64,000 bases of DNA from Montifringilla adamsi. Lineage: Eukaryota > Chordata > Aves > Passeriformes > Passeridae. The notes below the pieces were generated by a model, which worked only from the letters and a program-made list of their open reading frames with translations, did not search any database and was not told the DNA's origin. The stretch covers positions 4,933,732-4,997,731 of the forward strand of contig JAGGNK010010226.1 in the NCBI GenBank assembly GCA_017590115.1. Direction: 5' to 3'. Both the position numbers and the translations under genes were made by a program. This document shows positions 62,755 to 64,000 of this stretch, one piece after another. How positions within the stretch are numbered: the first letter of the stretch is position 1; each line of letters opens with the position of its first letter.

Positions 62755-64000
62755 CCCTGGAAACTCCGTTCCTTTTCTAATTCTCTTACTGTTCTCAGTA
62801 TAAAAGAATAATGAATGATGTACTTAAACTATCTAAAGCTGCTGGATGTGATAACACAAAAACTTAGAAAAATTATGCTTTCGTAAATATTTGGCTGTGA
62901 AGGCCAGGAAATTAATGAACATGCTTAAGCTAGGAGAGAAAACTAGACTAGCAGCTACAGGAAAATATGGACAGCTTAGCAGCTGTCCCAGATGGTTCTG
63001 GTGCTTTCACTTACAGAGTCTTTAGGGTCATCTTGAAATAACAGAGATTTCAGTCTTGGTCTGTCCCTGTATTTTGTTAACATCCTCAGAGTATGCTTGC
63101 AAACGGGAGAAACAAAAGGAATGTCTCACACCAGCCCAGATTCTGATGAGTCATTTAGTAAATTTCATTCCCATTCACAATCCATTATCACTTGTGGAAA
63201 TGTATGTGAAACCAGTATGAAAAACAGAGAGAATCCCTACTCCATCAGTTTAATCTTATTAAATATCGGAAATAAAAATAATTATTTTTTAAAAAGTATA
63301 AGTGTGGGATTCATAATGTTATAATGATAATTGGTTTTGATGTGATGAAGCATTTTCTTATATTACTTGAAGTATGAATATTGGAAAAGTATCCAGTCTT
63401 ACCTTCTATTTTCCACATATAAAAGATGCCTTAACAGAACCTAAGAACTGAACATAAGGTTTCTTATTTTTCTTCTTCAACTTACCTTTTATATAGTAAA
63501 CAGTTATTGTATACTGTTAAAGTGAAATATTGAAATTATTTAATTAACCTTTTTTGACCTCTGTAAAATGCAAAAGCTATAAATATGGAGCAAATCAAAT
63601 TGAATCCTGCTGTAGGCAAGAAACCAGCCTCCAGTGGATTGCCTGCTGCTCAGATAGCATTTGCTAATTTCAGTCTTTATACTTCCACAGAAAAAACTGA
63701 GGGTACACACTCAGTACAGTTGTGTTTAGTGATTTTCTATAGTTTGGTGTTATAAAAATTATTCTGGTCTTAAGGAGGCATAGCTTAATCCAATTAATTC
63801 AGGTAGAGTTAAATCTCTGTTGTAAGTGAAAAGTTTCAGACAACTAAAATCCAGAAGAAGAATTTTTTAAATGACATTTTGTATGTATGCCTACTTACCG
63901 CTATTTCCATACACAGCCCCTAGCAAGGGGTAATTTTCAGCTCATTCTAATCTTATCATCTGTCACTGGAAAAATCACTGACAATAGGCTACAACACAGT
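62755..64000. other. Unique AT-rich non-coding DNA
   Basis: Nothing recognisable beyond chance short frames up to the window end. Confidence 0.65.

Noticed and set aside
1..64000. CRISPR arrays, bacterial operons, tRNA or rRNA genes
   Set aside because: No regularly spaced palindromic repeats, operon structure or recognisable tRNA or rRNA sequence were seen. The window is vertebrate nuclear DNA.

Overview
The window looks like gene-free (intergenic or deep intronic) nuclear DNA from a bird, possibly a songbird. The strongest evidence is a set of CR1 LINE fragments with the inverted 3' end typical of avian CR1 and the conserved C-terminal part of CR1 ORF2. A solo LTR with complete signals is also present. 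No mammal-type SINEs were recognised. By eye the DNA is AT-rich and CpG-poor. No translated frame could be matched to a known host protein. The longest open frames (up to 168 codons) have no recognisable domain and lie in LTR, GC-rich or simple-sequence DNA, so no host gene is called.

Layout: 1-23.9 kb is unique AT-rich DNA with A/T tracts, a (TA)16 microsatellite at 8.8 kb, a perfect 4 x 17 bp minisatellite at 17.15 kb and several stretches that look like conserved non-coding elements (about 3.0, 15.4-15.7, 16.8-17.05 and 18.5-18.75 kb). From 23.9 to 34 kb there are two minus-strand CR1 3' ends, one plus-strand CR1 ORF2 piece and a CpG-retaining block at 25.07-25.29 kb. From 34 to 50.8 kb the DNA is again mostly unique, with a homeodomain-type inverted-repeat cluster at 44.25 kb and a putative splice-bounded open block at 41.26 kb. 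At 51.15-51.60 kb sits a 457 bp solo LTR with 7 bp terminal inverted repeats, a 4 bp target duplication, CCAAT, octamer and TATA motifs and a poly(A) signal.

The most striking structure is a head-to-tail tandem duplication of about 1.12 kb (53457-54574 and 54575-55699). The copies differ by only about six substitutions and one net 7 bp indel. Each copy carries the same 70-codon open block on the minus strand, bounded by splice-like signals in phase 0/0. It is either a very recent duplication or copy-number variant, or an assembly artefact. Two more minus-strand CR1 fragments (55.98 and 58.1 kb) and an A/C-rich tract (59.4 kb) follow, then unique AT-rich DNA to the end.

No genes work together here. 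The functional content, if any, would be regulatory (conserved elements, LTR promoter) or non-coding RNA. All family assignments come from recognition by eye, not from a database search.
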